Shown one piece after another: positions 58,955 to 64,000 of a stretch of 64,000 bases of DNA. Location: assembly GCA_950106755.1 (NCBI GenBank), contig OX467083.1, forward strand, positions 23,431,029 to 23,495,028, in the 5' to 3' direction. Made by a program: the position numbers and the translations under genes. The notes beneath the pieces are model-generated. The model was not told the origin of the DNA. It was given only the letters and a program-made list of their open reading frames with translations, and made no database searches. The stretch comes from Climacium dendroides. Taxonomy: Eukaryota > Streptophyta > Bryopsida > Hypnales > Climaciaceae. Positions within the stretch are counted from its first letter, which is position 1. Every line of letters starts with the position of its first letter.

Positions 58955-59700
58955 CTTAATTTTTGGCCCTGGCATAGAAAATTTTAATTGACCTTTTTTA
59001 TACAACCTTGCGACCCTATTTCGATTGACAAGTATGTAATGTACTTGTGGAGGCCGGATTCAACGAACGAATCGGATTAACTAATGGATAGAGATGTAGC
59101 TTATTTTTTTATTTCTCTTAGAGGCCTTGGGGAGTCGATACATTTTCTGTAGGCCTGTCCATCACTGTTTCATGTGAGGGCATTGTATTTCTATGCCCCT
59201 GAATTTTTCGATGTGATTTTCAAGTGCAAGCTCACTCTCTGGCTCTGTTTCTGAATGGTTCTGGTTGATCTTGTTTTGGGGCTCAGACAGTCGACCTCAA
59301 AGCTTTTTTTTTTTTTTTTTTCCTTCTTTCTAGGAATACGCTACATATCCCAGTGGTGTCCAAATGCACGATTCCTTAAAATTTGTTGCCTTCCTTACTG
59401 GGAGTTGTAGGTTATCGCTTGATGTTTCAATTTGCTTGGGATTCCCTTCGCTCTGCAAGTATCATCCAAACAATAAGATATTTTAAAGCACTTTCTTAAA
59501 TACTTCATAGTTCTACCTTGTTTTCCTATTCATCCATGGAAAAGAGGAAGAACTTGAATCTATGGCATGAATGAAGCCTTCAATTGCATAAACTTCTTTA
59601 ACCAAAATAAAACATTAAACAAGAGGTCAGATAACCTAAATGATGATTAAACCCTAAGTAAATGTCCAAGGCCTTTTTGGAGTTTCTTGGAACTTAATCC
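58955..59700 (+). other. 3' region of the CLC gene
   Basis: T-rich sequence with 'tgtaatgtacttgtgg' near 59034, of the kind found before plant poly(A) sites. A run of about 19 T lies at 59302-59320. The transcript end cannot be fixed. No further exon is seen. Confidence 0.45.
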
Positions 59701-59703
59701 AAA

Positions 59704-60595
59704 TTAACCCCTAAAACTGTCATTTCTAGTGCAAGGACCAAATTTTTGAAAAAAACTTTTTTGACACATGTAACTGTAGGATCTTATAGAATGCTGACTT
59801 GAGAACACGTGGTAAAATTTTCAGACATTTCTACAGCGTGAATTGCAAGATATAAGCATTCAAATTCACTGAAATCATTTTTTTAGCCTTGCGAAAAGCA
59901 GGGCAGCTGCACTTCACAAGCTCACTTTCCTATGAAAAATTGTCCAAAATGGTGGTTACTCTTTGGATTCTTTTTCCTAGATAAATTGGTCACATGCTTG
60001 AAAAATTTTAGATCATTTGAAATTGTGCAACATATAGGAAAAAAATAGTAAGTAGATAGTACTAGAGAATGATTCAAAATATTGAATCGTTAAGGATTTA
60101 ATTATGGAATTGAAAATGCTAATCCCAATGGTTGAAATGTTGTTATAAACAATCTACATCCTATGATTTTTTTTTCAAAAAATATTGAAAATTGAGTAAG
60201 ATAAAGGATTTCAAAGTTTATTTTAGAGAAAAGAGTCTATAATTGCCCACAAACAAAAATTGCTCATAACTTCCATCTCATTGATCAAAATGGAATGATT
60301 CAATACTTTCTACATATATATAACTCTAGAAAACCAATTTCAAATTTTTGTTTTAAAAAAAAGTGATTTTTTCTGATATGCCCGCACTGCCCTGTCAGTG
60401 AAAAAAGTAACATATTTGGCCATAACTTTTGACCCGTATGTCCAAATGTCATGAAATTTGGTGCGTTTGAAAGATATGCCTCGCCCCCACCTATTAAAAT
60501 TTCAGCCTAAAATATGCAAATCTCTAGCCACATGTACTTGCCCAAAATTTCTATACAGTAAAAAGTCGCAAGTTGGCATGGTCCTTTAGGGGTTA
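59704..60595. repeat. Repeat bounded by TTAACCCCTAAA and TTTAGGGGTTAA
   Basis: The 12-base ends are perfect reverse complements 892 bases apart. The interior has no open frame ('ttgacccgtatgtccaaatg' near 60430). It could be one non-autonomous element or two head-to-head family edges. The same edge motif recurs across the window. Confidence 0.55.
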
Positions 60596-60597
60596 AA

Positions 60598-61066
60598 TAA
60601 TAAAACGAAGTATTGATTAGTTTTATCAATTTAACAAAAATTGAAACTATATGAATTCAAACTCCACATGCTATGGATTACATAGAAAAAGAATACACAA
60701 CAATAGCACTTATGAATTCAAAGATTATAATGTTTGATCAAGAGGGTGTTAAATTGTGAAAGTGATGCATAATTATAATCAATTTACGGCTTCTCAAAAT
60801 CTATTTTGAATTTTTTTAAATGAACTTTCAATATGATTCTCCCCTTAAAGATCAAGTGTATTTGAGGGTCATCTCCCAAAATGATTAAAATATTAAGATT
60901 TGCAATCTTCAATAGAAAAATTATGAGCAATTTTTTTCAAAATTAGATTTTTGATTCTTAAAGGTATTGAATTTTAAAAAATTATCAAAAATAGTATGTT
61001 AGTAAGATTTTGTATAATTTTGAAGTTTAGTCAATACCAAATTATGATGCCTTGGACATTAAATTT
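60598..61066 (+). repeat. Family I repeat, copy 2
   Basis: Shares 'attataatgtttgatcaaga', 'tttcaaaattagatttttga' and 'gatgccttggacatta' with copy 1 at 15523-16184, in order and same orientation. Non-coding. Confidence 0.6.
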
Positions 61067-63150
61067 AGGTATTGAAGTCATCTTACAAGTCATATAATTT
61101 CAATTGTCATTTGTCTCTTCTCTATATTTTTAAACTAAAATAGATTGCACTTGAAAGATCGTTTTTGAAAGCAAGTGACTTGTAGAATGTCAAATTTATA
61201 CATAGAAGCAATGGCCTCTAGAATTCATGCATGCAATGAGTAAATGACTTATCAACGCCCACATGATGCAACTAATATTTGGATCGAGTTTGAGTGCATT
61301 TGGCCTAAAATTCCCAATCATGGCTAACAAGAATGGTATTAGCAATTTTTTGGAACAAGGAGGGTCACCCTTCTTGTTTATTTTCTTAATTTGCCTCTTT
61401 GCATTTCCTTTTCTTTTCAGCTCTTAATTCTTCATTGTCTAGCCTTTGTGGCTTGGCTGTTTTGTATTCTAGTTTTATTTAATGCAATAGTTCTCTCCAT
61501 TTGTTAAAAAAAAATGTCAAGTTCAATTTAATATCCATGATGATTTTCAATGGATTTTTTGTATACAACTTTGACAATGATATAATTGTACCAATTGAGT
61601 TAATTTCAAGTCATTTTACCTTTATTTTTAATTAAATGTAGACTATGATTAAAGAAAAACAAAATATCCATGTTTTGCATATTAGTACTTTGGACCTATT
61701 TGTTTTTGAGAAATGATTTTTTTGTCATTAAAATGACTTTCATTGCTTCAAACAAATTTGACAAAAAGATGGTCAAAAAGTTTTGATTCAAGTATCATTT
61801 TGTTTGAAAACTTTGAAATCTTCCTACACATAAATACATTATTGTAATTTGAAGTTGAAAAACTAGAAAAATATTATCAAATAACTACAAAATAAAACAT
61901 AAATTTGATTTACATCGTGATGTTCTACACTATAATTTATAACTATGGTTAGATTTCTTTAGATTTTTTAAAATTTATAACAAATGAATGTAGTCTTAGA
62001 TTTATATTTTTGTCACCATTTCTAATTTAAAAAATCAAGTAATTTCAAAATTCATGAAAATATTATGGCAAACTAGAAGATATGATGAAGATTAGAAAAA
62101 CTATTGTGGATATAGTAAAAAAAATATAACATTCAAAGAAAAGAGTTTTAAGGTTCAGTTGCATAGACATAAGTTATTAGTCCAATTAAAGAACTCTTCA
62201 AAAACAAATATGAAAATATTTCAAAATTTAACATAATTGAGTTGATTTCAAACTATATTACTTACATTTCTAAAATTAGTATGCTTGATAGGAATACCAT
62301 AGTTTGTGCTCATTTTGGAATTAGGTAAGTATAGAAGGTGAACTAATATGAAAATTCATAATATTTTAGAAGAAATCAATACAATTTAATTTATGTTATT
62401 TTCATCTTCTCTCAAACTACTACCATAGTAGACTCATTAGGAAAAAATTGAACCCACAAAGATGCCTTGAGTTTTCTTACTAATTTTTATACTAATTGAA
62501 TGAATATGAAAGTAGTCACGTCCTCATTAGTACCACCACTTGGCATGTACTCCATTCTTCATGATGATACCATCATCAGGTTTATAAGATCATGGAGATG
62601 GATTGGGTAATGATTACAAATTTTTGAATTCATTGTGCAATTCATAGCCCAATTAGTGAGTTGAGAAGGCTCTTCCCACCCAAGCTTTTGCATTACAAAG
62701 CAGCCTCTTTTGAGGTTCAATTTTTTCCTAATGAAACCACCCCTTATTTTGGTTCCCAAGGATATTCTAACACTATTCATTACAACATTAACTATTCTTT
62801 TTATTAAAAAACTTTATAAAACTTTTCAAAAACGTGAGCAAGGACATGGCTTGGTGAATAACAAAGTATAATTGTTATTCTACTTTTTCCCATTTTCATC
62901 TACATTCAACCATCTTTCACCTTTTAATCCAAATGTTCAAATTGATTAGATTACATTCATCAAAACTCATTTGATAAGTATGAAGTAATTTTGTAAATTT
63001 CAAATTTTAACATTAATTGAATTATTTGCATATTTTTTTAATTACTTGAGTAATATTAAAATAATATTTAAAAATAGAGTTCTATAATTATTTTATATCT
63101 TTTTGAATTTTTGTTGTTAAAACTTGATTTTGATATTTGAAATGATTGCA
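61067..63150. other. AT-rich intergenic DNA, no gene seen
   Basis: No coding exon is convincing. A 73-codon minus frame at 62559-62780 has no recognisable content. No structured RNA or element ends were identified. Confidence 0.45.
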
Positions 63151-63154
63151 TTAT

Positions 63155-63505
63155 TTGAATGAGTAATTGAGGGATGATTGGACTAACTACAAATTGGATG
63201 TGCCACCTAGTGTTTAAGTAGATGATGAATAGTGTTGGCAATCTCAAGATGGATGAAGGATGCACAACTCAAATAGATTAGATGTGCAAGAAAGTGAGTC
63301 ATCTTTGTCCATATTTAAAGTAATTGTAAGTTCTTACTATAGAATTGAAGTGACAAAAGAGTGAGCCATTTTCTATAGTAATAGTAAATTTTGATTTTGG
63401 AAAAATCTAAAGATACATTAGAATTAAAATGATAAAGGATTATAGACTTAGTGTTTGTTTAAGATTAAAAAATCAAAGGGAAGGACTCTAATTTGGATAG
63501 AGAAA
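63155..63505 (-). repeat. Dispersed repeat, family K, copy 2 (inverted)
   Basis: The reverse complement follows 51795-52140: 'tgagggatgattggactaac', 'atggatgaaggatgcacaac' and 'ggaaggactctaatttggat'. Non-coding. Confidence 0.65.
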
Positions 63506-64000
63506 ATTAGAAAGATATGACAATTATAAGAACAAGGTGTGGGGGAAAGCCGGAAAGGAAAATAATTGTTTTTGTACTTTCCTCTAAGGTTGAAAGATTG
63601 AGCAATGAAGTTGTATGTGAGCATAGAGTGTGGAATGTAGAGTGCAAAGTCACGAAATCTAAGCGGGAAACTAAATACTTGTTGAAAATTATTTTTGAGA
63701 CTAAAAAATGGCTAATTTATTTGGAAAACTTGAAAAATATTTTAATATTTTAATATTTTAAAAATAAATTGTACAAGTGACTATGGATTTTAGATGCCCT
63801 AAGACCATGGAAAATAAGGTATTATGCAATAAAACTTGAACCTTGTGTTATAGTGATCTATACAATAGTTATTTTTATGATGCAAATAGTGAATGAAAAT
63901 GAAAATTCTAAAAAATGTCAAAATTTGAACCTCTAAACTTGTGCCAAATGGCTTTTAGATAAAAGGACGCAACTAACTATTGTATTGGCATTGAATGTGC
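63506..64000. other. AT-rich intergenic DNA to the window end
   Basis: A 78-codon plus frame at 63517-63753 is lysine-rich and AT-driven, without recognisable content. Nothing else is seen. Confidence 0.4.

Noticed and set aside
1..64000. CRISPR array, prophage, bacterial operon or toxin-antitoxin pair
   Set aside because: Spliceosomal introns, plant protein families and MITE-like repeats show eukaryotic nuclear DNA; no regular spacer-repeat pattern is present.

Overview
The window is nuclear DNA of a green plant. A chloroplast-type rhomboid (RBL9-like) and a tonoplast-type CLC anion transporter are both recognisable. Genes are split by short GT-AG introns and sit as GC-richer islands in very AT-rich repeat-laden DNA. 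A third gene, rebuilt here from eight small exons, resembles TEX47, an animal testis and sperm protein. If that is right, it points to a plant lineage with swimming sperm (bryophyte, lycophyte, fern or charophyte alga). No prokaryotic features, rRNA, tRNA, CRISPR array or autonomous transposase was seen.

Layout. 1-9.4 kb: AT-rich repeats, with a degenerate long-period tandem array (5.9-7.8 kb) broken by a near-perfect foldback element (7.23-7.51 kb). 9.4-11.5 kb: GC-rich promoter and 5' leader zone. 11.53-14.79 kb (+): six-exon RBL9-like rhomboid, 559 codons, with the usual catalytic Ser replaced by Thr. 14.8-20.3 kb: repeats. 20.35-31.06 kb (-): TEX47-like gene, 225 codons, with introns of up to about 4.9 kb that carry several MITE-like elements. 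31.1-40.5 kb: repeats. 40.6-41.5 kb: a small GC island with a probable minus-strand gene that I do not recognise. 41.6-53.9 kb: repeats, including a transposon insertion with a clear target duplication. 53.95-54.3 kb: an unresolved coding-like island. 54.81-58.95 kb (+): seven-exon CLC gene, 798 codons, with a GC-AG second intron. 59-64 kb: AT-rich repeats.

No pathway joins these genes. The rhomboid would act in plastids, the CLC at the vacuolar membrane, and the TEX47-like protein perhaps in sperm. Most of the sequence is short non-autonomous elements. Several families share a terminal GGTAG(A)AACACCC-like motif or a TTAACCCCTAAAGG edge. Where copies can be compared, CG sites often appear as TG or CA, as expected from long-term methylation and deamination.
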